Source: JACMLD01 sp033761915 (GTDB lineage Bacteria; Bacteroidota; Bacteroidia; Chitinophagales; Chitinophagaceae). From it: 20,944 bases of DNA. Where the stretch lies: assembly GCA_033761915.1 (NCBI GenBank), contig JANRMC010000289.1:1-20944 (forward strand). Reading direction: 5' to 3'. Of the stretch, positions 14,559 to 20,944 are shown in pieces (positions within the stretch are counted from its first letter, which is position 1; every line of letters begins with the position of its first letter). The notes under the pieces are model-generated. The model was not told the DNA's origin, made no database searches, and saw only the letters and a list, made by a program, of their open reading frames with translations. A program made the translations under genes and the position numbers.

Positions 14559-16790
14559 ATGGAGACAGTTGCTGCCACACCAAAATATAACTTAACAGAA
14601 GAACAGGAAAAGAAACTGATTTTAAGAGAATACAGGGCTTTATTGCGCGGCCTGAAACCAAAATTAAAGCCGGGCGATAAAGAACTGGTACGTCATGCCT
14701 TTGAAATGGCGGCAGATGCGCACAAAACCATGCGCCGTAAAAGTGGTGAGCCTTATATATTACATCCATTGGCAGTAGCACAAATTTGCGTGGAAGAAAT
14801 TGGATTGGGCGTACGCTCTACCATTTGTGCCTTAATGCATGATACCGTAGAAGACACCGATATTACTTTAGAAGATGTGCAGCGGGAGTTTGGAACAGAA
14901 ATAGCCCGCATTGTGGATGGGCTTACTAAAATTTCAAATGTAATTGATGTAAATGCTTCTCAGCAGGCAGAGAATTTTAAGAAAATACTGCTCACCCTTA
15001 CGGATGACCCCCGGGTAATTTTAATTAAACTGGCCGACCGCCTGCATAACATGCGTACCATGGAAAGCATGAAGCGGGAAAAGCAATTGAAAATATCTTC
15101 TGAAACAGTATATGTATATGCACCCCTTGCACACCGCATGGGTTTGTATAACATAAAAACCGAGATGGAAGATCTTTCAATGAAGTATCTGGAGCCGGAT
15201 ACTTACAAAGAAATTGCCCGCAAGCTGGCAGAAACAAAGCGGGAACGTTCCCGGTATATTAATGAGTTTATAAGGCCTTTAAAAGAAAAACTGGAAAAGG
15301 CTGATTATAATTTTGAAATTTATGGTCGCCCCAAAAGCATTCACTCCATTTGGAATAAGATGAAAAAGAAGGGTGTGACTTTTGAAGAAGTGTATGATTT
15401 ATTTGCCATACGTATTTTATTAAACGCCCCGCCCGAGCAGGAGAAAAAAGAATGCTGGGGTGTATACTCTATTATAACCGATGAATATACCCCGTCTCCG
15501 GAACGGTTAAGAGACTGGCTCAGTAACCCTAAAAGTAATGGGTATGAAGCCCTGCATACCACCGTTATGGGCCCCCAGGGTAAGTGGGTGGAAGTGCAGA
15601 TACGCAGCAAACGTATGAATGAAATTGCTGAAAAAGGCTTGGCCGCACACTGGAAGTATAAAGAAGATACCACCGATGAAAGCCGGTTTGACAAATGGTT
15701 TCACCAGATACGTGAGGTTTTAAATACACAGGATACAGATACGGTTGATTTTTTACAAGACTTTAAAACCTCTTTTTTAGCAGAAGAAATTTATGTGTAT
15801 ACCCCCAAGGGAGATGTAAAAATGCTGCCGGTAAATTGTACGGCTTTAGATTTTGCATTTTCTATACACAGTGCTGTGGGCAGCACCTGTATTGGTGCTA
15901 AAGTAAATCATAAGCTGGTACCCATCAGCCACAAACTGCGTAGCGGAGACCAGATAGAAATTATTACATCCAGCAAACAAAAACCCAATGAAGATTGGCT
16001 GAATTTTGTAGTAACAGCCAAGGCCAAAACAAAAATTAAAGATGCTTTAAAAGAAGAGAAACGCCGCATTGCTGATGATGGTAAAGGGTTTACACAAAGA
16101 AAAATAGAAGCCGTTGGGGCTACTTTTAACCAGCATAATATAGATATAGTTACTAATTTTTATAAGCTCTCCTCATCGTTAGAATTATTTTACCGGGTGG
16201 CCGTAAAAACGATTGATCTTAAAGAACTGAAAGATTTTTCTGTTATTGGCGATAAACTGGAGCCGCCACGCCCCGTTAAACCACTGCCAGAAATAAAAGC
16301 AGAGCCAACCGCCCTGCCTAAAAAAGATGCTGAGCTAATAATTTTTGGAGAAAGCAGCGATAAGATTGTTTACAACCTGGCCAACTGTTGCAAACCCATT
16401 CCGGGCGATGATGTGTTTGGCTTTGTAACCACCGGCAAAGGGCTTACTATACACCGCACTAATTGCCCCAATGCTGCTAAATTAATGGCCAATTATGGGC
16501 ATAGGGTGGTTAAAACCAAGTGGGCAAAAAACAAAGAAATTTCTTTCTTAACCGGTTTAAAAATTGTGGGGCTGGATGATGTGGGGGTTATACATAAAAT
16601 TACCAACCTCATTAGCGGAGAAATGAAAATTAATATTGCCGCTCTTACAGTAGAAGCCAAAGAAGGGATCTTTATGGGTAATATTAAAATTTTTGTGCAC
16701 GATAAAGAAGAGTTGGAAGACCTGGTACAGCGCCTGCTTAAACTGGGTGGCATCCAATCGGTTGACCGCTATGATACAGATAAAGAATAA
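14559..16790 (+). CDS. rel: Bifunctional (p)ppGpp synthetase/hydrolase, RelA/SpoT family
   Basis: A 743-residue long RSH protein, the stringent-response enzyme that makes (p)ppGpp from ATP and GTP/GDP and also degrades it. The N-terminal HD hydrolase domain (about 45-200) has the metal and catalytic motif H94-D95 with E98-D99 in ALMHDTVEDT. The synthetase domain (about 250-370) has YGRPKSIHSIWNKM and DLFAIRI, then SNPKSNGYEALHTTVMGP and VEVQIRSKRMNEIAEKGLAAHW. Next come a TGS domain (about 408-470, EEIYVYTPKGDVKMLP), a conserved Cys region (NLANCCKPIPGDD at about 603-615, HRTNCPNA) and a C-terminal ACT domain (about 663-740). The R316-L-R-D319 site is a basic variant of the RxKD motif of bifunctional Rel/SpoT, not the ExDD of RelA. 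It is divergent from purA. Confidence 0.95.
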   Translation: METVAATPKYNLTEEQEKKLILREYRALLRGLKPKLKPGDKELVRHAFEMAADAHKTMRRKSGEPYILHPLAVAQICVEEIGLGVRSTICALMHDTVEDTDITLEDVQREFGTEIARIVDGLTKISNVIDVNASQQAENFKKILLTLTDDPRVILIKLADRLHNMRTMESMKREKQLKISSETVYVYAPLAHRMGLYNIKTEMEDLSMKYLEPDTYKEIARKLAETKRERSRYINEFIRPLKEKLEKADYNFEIYGRPKSIHSIWNKMKKKGVTFEEVYDLFAIRILLNAPPEQEKKECWGVYSIITDEYTPSPERLRDWLSNPKSNGYEALHTTVMGPQGKWVEVQIRSKRMNEIAEKGLAAHWKYKEDTTDESRFDKWFHQIREVLNTQDTDTVDFLQDFKTSFLAEEIYVYTPKGDVKMLPVNCTALDFAFSIHSAVGSTCIGAKVNHKLVPISHKLRSGDQIEIITSSKQKPNEDWLNFVVTAKAKTKIKDALKEEKRRIADDGKGFTQRKIEAVGATFNQHNIDIVTNFYKLSSSLELFYRVAVKTIDLKELKDFSVIGDKLEPPRPVKPLPEIKAEPTALPKKDAELIIFGESSDKIVYNLANCCKPIPGDDVFGFVTTGKGLTIHRTNCPNAAKLMANYGHRVVKTKWAKNKEISFLTGLKIVGLDDVGVIHKITNLISGEMKINIAALTVEAKEGIFMGNIKIFVHDKEELEDLVQRLLKLGGIQSVDRYDTDKE

Positions 16791-16846
16791 GCCACCTTGC
16801 AGCAATGGGCACCAACCTGTTTATTTATATTACTCAGCACAAGTCC

Positions 16847-16860
16847 CCCGCTGAGGCGGG
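16847..16860. repeat. Short GC hairpin CCCGC-TGAG-GCGGG
   Basis: CCCGC (16847-16851) pairs with GCGGG (16856-16860), 57 bp after the (p)ppGpp synthetase stop. No T-run follows, so it is a poor intrinsic terminator by itself. It may be a small palindromic repeat or part of a weak 3' end. Confidence 0.4.
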
Positions 16861-16906
16861 ATGAAGAGCAACTGCTATTCGTTACTCATAGCGTTGCAGC
16901 TAACAT

Positions 16907-16925
16907 GTGCGACGCAACGATGCTG
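16907..16925 (-). repeat. Single copy of the dispersed GTTGCGTCGCAC repeat, inverted
   Basis: GTGCGACGCAACGATGCTG on the plus strand is the reverse complement of the family core with its usual CAGCATC flank. It lies between the (p)ppGpp synthetase gene and tRNA-Leu. GCGTTGCAGC at 16891-16900 is a faint inverted echo, but the copy is best read as a singlet. Confidence 0.7.
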
Positions 16926-16967
16926 CGCCGGCTTACTAAAGCCCGGCTCAAAAAAGCCCTTTAATCC

Positions 16968-16999
16968 TTTCGGTTATTTGGGTAAATGCCCTACATTTG
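16968..16999 (+). promoter_or_regulatory. Candidate tRNA-Leu promoter
   Basis: TTTC (16968-16971) is followed after 20 nt by TACATTTG (16992-16999), a full match to the Bacteroidota -7 element TAnnTTTG; the -33 element has one mismatch. The start of transcription would be near 17005-17010, 15-20 nt before the mature tRNA 5' end. Confidence 0.7.
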
Positions 17000-17023
17000 C
17001 AGCCCTTAAGCAGAAATGCCAAC

Positions 17024-17105
17024 CCGGATGTGGTGAAATTGGTAGACACGTCAGACTTAGGATCTGATGCCGCGAGGTGTGGGGGTTCGAGTCCCTCCAT
17101 CCGGA
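17024..17105 (+). tRNA. trnL(UAG): tRNA-Leu (anticodon UAG)
   Basis: An 82-nt tRNA with a long variable arm. The acceptor CCGGATG (17024-17030) pairs with CATCCGG (17098-17104), with A17105 as discriminator. The D-stem is GTG/CAC with loop AAATTGGTAGA. Anticodon stem TCAGA (17051-17055) pairs with TCTGA (17063-17067) around loop CTTAGGA, giving anticodon TAG at 17058-17060, which reads CUN leucine codons. The T-arm has GGTTCGAGTC. CCA is not encoded. It is flanked by its own promoter and terminator, so it is a single-gene unit. Confidence 0.96.
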
Positions 17106-17115
17106 CAAACAAACA

Positions 17116-17147
17116 CCCCCCTGCCATTATGGAGGGGGGATTTTTTT
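17116..17147 (+). terminator. Intrinsic terminator after tRNA-Leu
   Basis: Six C (17116-17121) pair with six G (17134-17139), with inner CCAT/ATGG pairing, followed by seven T (17141-17147). It lies 11 bp after the tRNA and 32 bp before trigger factor. Confidence 0.85.
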
Positions 17148-17178
17148 AAAACGTAAATAGCTAAAAGCTACAAACATC

Positions 17179-18552
17179 ATGGCAACAATTACCAGAGAAA
17201 ACATCGGTTTGTTGAACGACAAAATCGTTGTTACAGTGGCAAAAGATGATTACCTGCCTTCATTTGAAAAGTCTTTAAAGGGTTATGCCAAGCAAGCAAA
17301 TATTCCTGGTTTCAGAAAGGGTATGGTGCCTGCCGGCGTAGTGCGTAAAATGTATGGCGCTTCTGTTTTTACAGAAGAAGTATTGCGTTCTGTTGAAAAA
17401 GGATTGAGCGATTATATGGCAAAAGAGCAACTGGAAATTTTTGCACAGCCTTTACCACTGCCAGAAAATGATGCTGCCAAAATTGATGTAAACAGTCCGG
17501 CAGATTATGTGTTTGCTTTTGAAGTGGGTTTAAAACCTGCATTTACTATTGCAGATTTGGCAACTGCCAAAACCACCCGTTATAAAATTACCGTAAGCGA
17601 TGAAATGCTGTACGAAGAAGTGGCCCGTATGCAAACCCGCCATGGTAATATGACAGAGCCAGAGGCTGTGGATACTGAAGAAAATATGCTGAACGTTACG
17701 TTTATTGAAAGCGATGCTTCAGGTAATGAAACAGAAGGTGGTGTAAAAAAAGACAATTCGGTACTGGTTAAATATTTTACCCCGGCACTGCAAAGCCAGT
17801 TAATGGGTAAAAAGAAAGATGAAAGTCTGGTTATAAATATTGCTGCTGCTTTTGGCGATAAAGAAAGAGAGTGGATTGTAAAAGACCTTGGCATTACAGA
17901 AGAAGAAGCAGCCAATAAAAACTTTAAACTGCTTATTACAAAAGTAGGGCTGGTAGAAAAAGCCCCGTTTGAAGAAGCATTATTTAAAGCAGCCTACCCC
18001 AACCGCGAGGATATTGCCACAGAAGCCGACTTTAGAAATGCTGTTAAAGAAGATATTGAAAAGTATTTAGACAGCCAGAGCCGCAACCAACTGCAAGATC
18101 AGATTTATCACCAGCTGTTAGACCATACGCAAATAGAATTTCCTGAAAGCTTTTTAAAGCGCTGGATGGAAACCGGAGGCGAAAAACCAAAATCTGCTGA
18201 AGAAGTAGCTGCAGAATACCCTTCATTTATCAATAGCCTAAAGTGGACATTGATTATTGATAAACTGGTAAAAGAAAACAATATTGAAGTTACCCCCGAT
18301 GATTTAAGGGCTTTTGCCAAACAGCAATTAATGGGTTATATGGGCGGTGCTATGATGGATATGGACCAACCCTGGGTAAACGATTATATTGAAAGAATGA
18401 TGAAAGACCGCAAGTATGTGGAAGATAGTTACCACCGCATACAAACCGATAAAGTGTTTACATGGGCAGAAGGCCAGGTAAACCCAACAGAAAAAGCCAT
18501 TAGTGTAGATGAGTTTAATAAACTGCAGGAAGGACATCACCACCACCATTAA
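17179..18552 (+). CDS. tig: Trigger factor, ribosome-associated chaperone
   Basis: A 457-residue chaperone that binds the ribosome exit site and shields nascent chains. The N-terminal ribosome-binding domain carries the signature loop IPGFRKGMVP at residues 42-51. The middle (about 160-250) is the position of the FKBP-like peptidyl-prolyl isomerase domain, here degenerate (ENMLNVTFIESDASGNETEGG). The rest is the helical substrate-binding C-domain with SFLKRWMETGGEKPKSAEEV. The protein ends in five histidines after EGH-type context (codons CAT/CAC, stop 18550-18552), an unusual natural tail that could bind metal ions. It begins 31 bp after the tRNA terminator with no clear promoter between, and it is followed by a strong terminator. 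It precedes clpP, clpP and clpX, a common bacterial order. Confidence 0.95.
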   Translation: MATITRENIGLLNDKIVVTVAKDDYLPSFEKSLKGYAKQANIPGFRKGMVPAGVVRKMYGASVFTEEVLRSVEKGLSDYMAKEQLEIFAQPLPLPENDAAKIDVNSPADYVFAFEVGLKPAFTIADLATAKTTRYKITVSDEMLYEEVARMQTRHGNMTEPEAVDTEENMLNVTFIESDASGNETEGGVKKDNSVLVKYFTPALQSQLMGKKKDESLVINIAAAFGDKEREWIVKDLGITEEEAANKNFKLLITKVGLVEKAPFEEALFKAAYPNREDIATEADFRNAVKEDIEKYLDSQSRNQLQDQIYHQLLDHTQIEFPESFLKRWMETGGEKPKSAEEVAAEYPSFINSLKWTLIIDKLVKENNIEVTPDDLRAFAKQQLMGYMGGAMMDMDQPWVNDYIERMMKDRKYVEDSYHRIQTDKVFTWAEGQVNPTEKAISVDEFNKLQEGHHHHH

Positions 18553-18571
18553 AAATTTAAAAGAATATATA

Positions 18572-18595
18572 AAGCCGCCGCAGGGCGGCTTTTTT
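18572..18595 (+). terminator. Intrinsic terminator after trigger factor
   Basis: AAGCCGCC (18572-18579) pairs with GGCGGCTT (18584-18591) around a 4-nt loop, and the T-run extends to 18595. It starts 19 bp after the tig stop, so clpP probably has its own promoter. Confidence 0.92.
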
Positions 18596-18651
18596 ATTTC
18601 AGTATATTTTACTTTATTTACTTATCAACCACGCTGGCAACCTGTCAGTTT

Positions 18652-18683
18652 TTTGGCAATTTCAAAGTTTGGACGGAGATTTG
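18652..18683 (+). promoter_or_regulatory. Candidate promoter for the first clpP gene
   Basis: TTTG (18652-18655), 20 nt, then GAGATTTG (18676-18683), one base off TAnnTTTG. It lies after the tig terminator and 45 bp before the clpP ATG. The same G-for-T variant (GAnnTTTG) occurs before clpX. Confidence 0.4.
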
Positions 18684-18728
18684 ACAGAAATCACCCAATT
18701 AAGTATAAAAAACCAGAAAATCTAGTAT

Positions 18729-19424
18729 ATGAATTTTGGAAAAGAATTTGAACAATACGCCGTAAAACACCGCGGCATCAGCAGCAACACCCTCAACGAT
18801 TTTCAGAAATACACAGTAACCAACCTTACGCCCAATATTATAGAAGAGCGACCCATGAATGTTGCCGTAATGGATGTGTATAGCCGGTTAATGATGGACC
18901 GCATCATTTTTTTAGGCTACCCCATTGGCGATGAAGTGGCCAATATTGTAACCGCACAATTACTGTTTATGGAAAGCACCGACCGTGGCCGCGATATACA
19001 GATGTATATAAACAGCCCCGGCGGCAGCGTATATGCAGGCATGGGCGTGTACGATACCATGCAATACATAACTCCCGATGTGGCTACCATTTGCATAGGC
19101 ATGGCGGCCAGTATGGGTGCTGTATTGTTAACCGCCGGCACCAAAGGCAAACGCACTGCCTTAAAACATAGCCGTGTAATGATACACCAGCCAAGCGGCG
19201 CCATAGGTGGTCAGGCCAGCGATATAGAAATAACCGTAAATGAAATTAAAAAGCTGAAGAAAGAATTGTACGACGTTATTTCATATCATACCGGCAAAGA
19301 AGTAAAGCAGGTGGAAAAAGATTGCCAGCGGGATTATTGGTTAACTTCTATAGAGGCAAAAGCCTACGGCCTGGTAGATGAAGTATTACTGGTAAATCCA
19401 CGTAAAGAAAAGAAAGAAGAATAA
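18729..19424 (+). CDS. clpP: ATP-dependent Clp protease proteolytic subunit, paralogue 1
   Basis: A 231-residue serine peptidase that forms the barrel chamber of the Clp protease; ClpX feeds it unfolded substrates. The catalytic triad is S128 (GMAASMGA), H153 (MIHQPSG) and D202 (QRDYWLT), with spacing 25 and 49 as in E. coli ClpP. The INSPGGSVYAGMGVYD strand-turn that forms the oxyanion region is at 94-109. It has about 30 residues before the usual core start, perhaps in part a propeptide. The ATG at 18729 is preferred because the next ATGs would trim conserved sequence (RPMNVAVMDVYSRLMMDRIIFLG). A second, different clpP follows 124 bp downstream, with a repeat in the gap, so the two may form mixed rings. 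Confidence 0.96.
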   Translation: MNFGKEFEQYAVKHRGISSNTLNDFQKYTVTNLTPNIIEERPMNVAVMDVYSRLMMDRIIFLGYPIGDEVANIVTAQLLFMESTDRGRDIQMYINSPGGSVYAGMGVYDTMQYITPDVATICIGMAASMGAVLLTAGTKGKRTALKHSRVMIHQPSGAIGGQASDIEITVNEIKKLKKELYDVISYHTGKEVKQVEKDCQRDYWLTSIEAKAYGLVDEVLLVNPRKEKKEE

Positions 19425-19449
19425 GTTAACCGGCAGTTGTGGCAATAGC

Positions 19450-19470
19450 AGCATCGTTGCGTCGCACACT
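19450..19470 (+). repeat. Single copy of the dispersed GTTGCGTCGCACACT repeat
   Basis: The 21 bases are identical to 4420-4440, about 15 kb away. It sits in the 124-bp spacer between the two clpP genes, in the same orientation as those genes. No inverted partner is seen nearby. Confidence 0.78.
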
Positions 19471-19548
19471 GGTACTGCATAACAGCAAGCAGCAATAAGC
19501 ATATAACAATTAAAAACACACTGGCATGCCAGTAACAAATAAAAAACT

Positions 19549-20190
19549 ATGAATCGCTATCAACAACATTTTTTACAGCCATTAAGAATGGATGATGAAC
19601 CGGAAGAACAACCCACACCCGACAAGCCATCTGCAGAAGGCATGATGCTGATGAAGAAAATGGAGAAATTCTTTTTTGAAACCCGCAGTGTTTACCTGTG
19701 GGGTGTGGTAGATGATCGTTCTGCAAAAGAAGTGGTAAACAAATTATTGTTGCTGGATGCCGATAAACCCGGCGAAGAAATTAAATTCTTCATCAATAGT
19801 CCGGGGGGTGTGGTAACCAGCGGTATGGTTATGTACGATACCATGAAGATGCTGAAAAGCCCGGTAAGTACCATTAATATGGGTTTGGCCGCTTCAATGG
19901 GGTCCATCTTATTAAGCGGGGGTGTTAAAGGCCGTCGTTTCATTTACCCGCATGCAGAAGTAATGATACACCAGCCCAGCATTGGTGGCCATTACCAGGC
20001 TGTAAGTACCGATCTGGAAATACAAGCCATACAAACCAAAAAAACCAAAGAAATCTCAGCCCGTATTTTAGCAGAAAACTGCGGTAAAAAGTTTGAACAG
20101 ATAATGAAAGACTTTGATCGTGATTATTGGATGGATGCCAAAGAATCTTTGGCCTATGGCATTGTAGATGGTATTATAGATAAGTTATAA
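19549..20190 (+). CDS. clpP: ATP-dependent Clp protease proteolytic subunit, paralogue 2
   Basis: A 213-residue second ClpP, clearly different from its neighbour. The triad is complete: S116 (GLAASMGS), H141 (MIHQPSI) and D192 (DRDYWMD). There is a two-residue insertion after the catalytic His compared with paralogue 1 (HQPSIGGHYQAVSTDLEI). The oxyanion-region strand INSPGGVVTSGMVMYD is at 82-97. Its N-terminal 30 residues are acidic and Pro-rich (MDDEPEEQPTPDKPSAE), unlike the usual N-terminal axial loops of ClpP. With an intact triad it should be active, alone or in a mixed ClpP1P2 barrel with the preceding product, as known in Listeria, Mycobacterium and Chlamydia. It is followed by a hairpin terminator and then clpX. 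Confidence 0.94.
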   Translation: MNRYQQHFLQPLRMDDEPEEQPTPDKPSAEGMMLMKKMEKFFFETRSVYLWGVVDDRSAKEVVNKLLLLDADKPGEEIKFFINSPGGVVTSGMVMYDTMKMLKSPVSTINMGLAASMGSILLSGGVKGRRFIYPHAEVMIHQPSIGGHYQAVSTDLEIQAIQTKKTKEISARILAENCGKKFEQIMKDFDRDYWMDAKESLAYGIVDGIIDKL

Positions 20191-20233
20191 GCCAAAGCCT
20201 TTAGGGGCATTTAAATACAAGCTTTTTGTACAA

Positions 20234-20260
20234 TAAAACCGCTGCCAGCCAGCGGTTTTA
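20234..20260 (+). terminator. Hairpin terminator between clpP and clpX
   Basis: TAAAACCGCTG (20234-20244) pairs perfectly with CAGCGGTTTTA (20250-20260) around a 5-nt loop. The T-run is only four and inside the stem, so termination may be partial. The stem is symmetric, so it could act in both directions. Confidence 0.7.
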
Positions 20261-20275
20261 TAATTAAAAGAATAC

Positions 20276-20306
20276 TTGGATGTACTAAAAAAGTTTGTGA
20301 CCTTTG
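20276..20306 (+). promoter_or_regulatory. Candidate clpX promoter
   Basis: TTG (20276-20278), 20 nt, then GACCTTTG (20299-20306), one base off TAnnTTTG. It lies after the clpP hairpin terminator and 56 bp before the clpX ATG, so clpX may be transcribed separately from the clpP pair. Confidence 0.4.
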
Positions 20307-20334
20307 TAAGCTACTCTAAAAGTATTATTGTACA

Positions 20335-20348
20335 ACAGGCTAGCCTGT
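20335..20348. promoter_or_regulatory. Perfect 14-bp palindrome ACAGGCTAGCCTGT in the clpX leader
   Basis: The palindrome is exact and ends 14 bp before the clpX start codon, downstream of the candidate promoter. It could be a dimeric-repressor operator or a leader structure near the ribosome-loading region. As RNA it has no loop bases, so a protein-binding site is the likelier reading. Confidence 0.45.
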
Positions 20349-20362
20349 ATAATAAATAACTT

Positions 20363-20944
20363 ATGGCAAAAAACGCATTACATTGTTCCTTCTGTGGTCG
20401 CAGCCGCGATGAGGTGAAGATTTTAATAGCCGGGCAGGAAGGACATATATGTGAAAACTGTGTAGAACATGCACAGGAAATTATTGAACAGGAACTGATG
20501 ATACGGGATGATGCTGCTGCCAAAACTTCTCAGTTTAAATTAAACGTAAAAAAGCCGGTTGAAATAAAACGCTTCCTGGATGAATACATTATTGGCCAGG
20601 ACGATGCCAAGAAAGTATTGGCCGTAGCAGTATACAACCACTATAAGCGCCTGCAACAAAAAGTACAGGATAGCGAAATAGAAATTGAAAAGAGTAATAT
20701 TATAATGGTGGGAGAAACCGGTACGGGTAAAACCCTGCTGGCTAAAACCATTGCCAAATTATTAAACGTGCCTTTTGCTATTGTTGATGCTACGGTGTTT
20801 ACAGAGGCTGGTTATGTAGGCGAAGACGTAGAAAGTATTTTAACCCGGTTGTTACAGGTATGCAATTACGATGTTACTGCTGCAGAACGGGGTATTGTTT
20901 ATATAGATGAGATAGATAAGATTGCCCGTAAAGGAGACAATCCT
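20363..20944 (+). CDS. clpX: ATP-dependent Clp protease ATP-binding subunit ClpX, N-terminal 194 residues (cut by window edge)
   Basis: ClpX is the AAA+ unfoldase that recognises substrates and passes them to ClpP. The N-terminal zinc-binding domain has C8-x2-C11 and C30-x2-C33. The AAA+ domain follows: Walker A GETGTGKT at 117-124, FTEAGYVGEDVES at about 146-158, and Walker B IVYIDEID at 178-185. The reading frame is open to the last base of the window (exactly 194 codons). The Walker A second residue is Glu, where E. coli and most ClpX have Pro (GPTGSGKT); this position is not a nucleotide ligand, so function is expected. The ATG is fixed by the conserved zinc-finger start. It follows two clpP genes but appears to have its own promoter. 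Confidence 0.96.
   Translation, partial: MAKNALHCSFCGRSRDEVKILIAGQEGHICENCVEHAQEIIEQELMIRDDAAAKTSQFKLNVKKPVEIKRFLDEYIIGQDDAKKVLAVAVYNHYKRLQQKVQDSEIEIEKSNIIMVGETGTGKTLLAKTIAKLLNVPFAIVDATVFTEAGYVGEDVESILTRLLQVCNYDVTAAERGIVYIDEIDKIARKGDNP

Noticed and set aside
16861..17067. Plus-strand 68-codon open frame ending inside tRNA-Leu
   Set aside because: It overlaps the repeat copy, the tRNA promoter and half the tRNA, and has no protein-like features.
18540..18552. Engineered His-tag or vector sequence at the end of trigger factor
   Set aside because: The surrounding sequence is native-looking with a natural terminator and gene order, codons are mixed, and there are five rather than six His, so a natural tail is more likely.
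18636..18672. Possible sigma-54 promoter (TTGGCA followed by TTTGGA) before clpP
   Set aside because: The spacing places GT rather than GC at the -12 element, so it does not fit the sigma-54 consensus.

Overview
The window looks like chromosomal DNA of a Bacteroidota member, most likely Chitinophagaceae-like. The evidence is moderate GC with AT-rich spacers, little sign of Shine-Dalgarno sequences, candidate promoters of the Bacteroidota TTTG-N19..21-TAnnTTTG type, an alginate-export-type outer-membrane porin, and a siroheme reductase carrying a C-terminal HEPN domain. I see no rRNA, CRISPR array, insertion-sequence ORF, phage gene or integrase.

Left half (1-10,920) is a nitrate/nitrite assimilation region. 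On the minus strand, in transcription order, are nirB, nirD, an outer-membrane porin, nrtA (binding protein), nrtB (permease) and the start of the transport ATPase gene, which runs off the left edge. Together these suggest import of nitrate across the outer and inner membranes and NAD(P)H-dependent reduction of nitrite to ammonium; a nitrate reductase is not in view. Divergent from nirB, across a 335-bp AT-rich regulatory spacer, is a Crp/Fnr-type regulator with an N-terminal cysteine cluster. It is followed by a second siroheme enzyme, a ferredoxin-type nitrite or sulfite reductase fused to HEPN. A perfect 13-bp-stem terminator closes this part.

Middle (10,997-16,790) is housekeeping. A minus-strand group purA, a very acidic low-complexity protein and pabB has a good candidate promoter before purA. 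Divergent from purA is a long RelA/SpoT-type (p)ppGpp synthetase/hydrolase.

Right end (16,968-20,944) is a proteostasis block: tRNA-Leu(UAG) with its own promoter and terminator, trigger factor (natural penta-histidine tail), two tandem different clpP genes that both keep the catalytic triad, and the first 194 codons of clpX. Trigger factor, ClpP and ClpX form a nascent-chain-folding and degradation unit.

The most unusual signal is a dispersed, strictly intergenic repeat with the near-palindromic core GTTGCGTCGCACACT. It occurs as single copies (about 4420, 16907, 19450) and as inverted pairs (1236-1360; 14337-14456 with perfect 21-bp arms). This singlet/doublet layout resembles REP/REPIN elements mobilised by RAYT transposases; no such transposase is in the window. 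Other points worth a second look are the structured 280-bp spacer between nirB and nirD, a Crp-like 5-6-5 palindrome in the nirB/regulator spacer, and a perfect 14-bp palindrome just before clpX.
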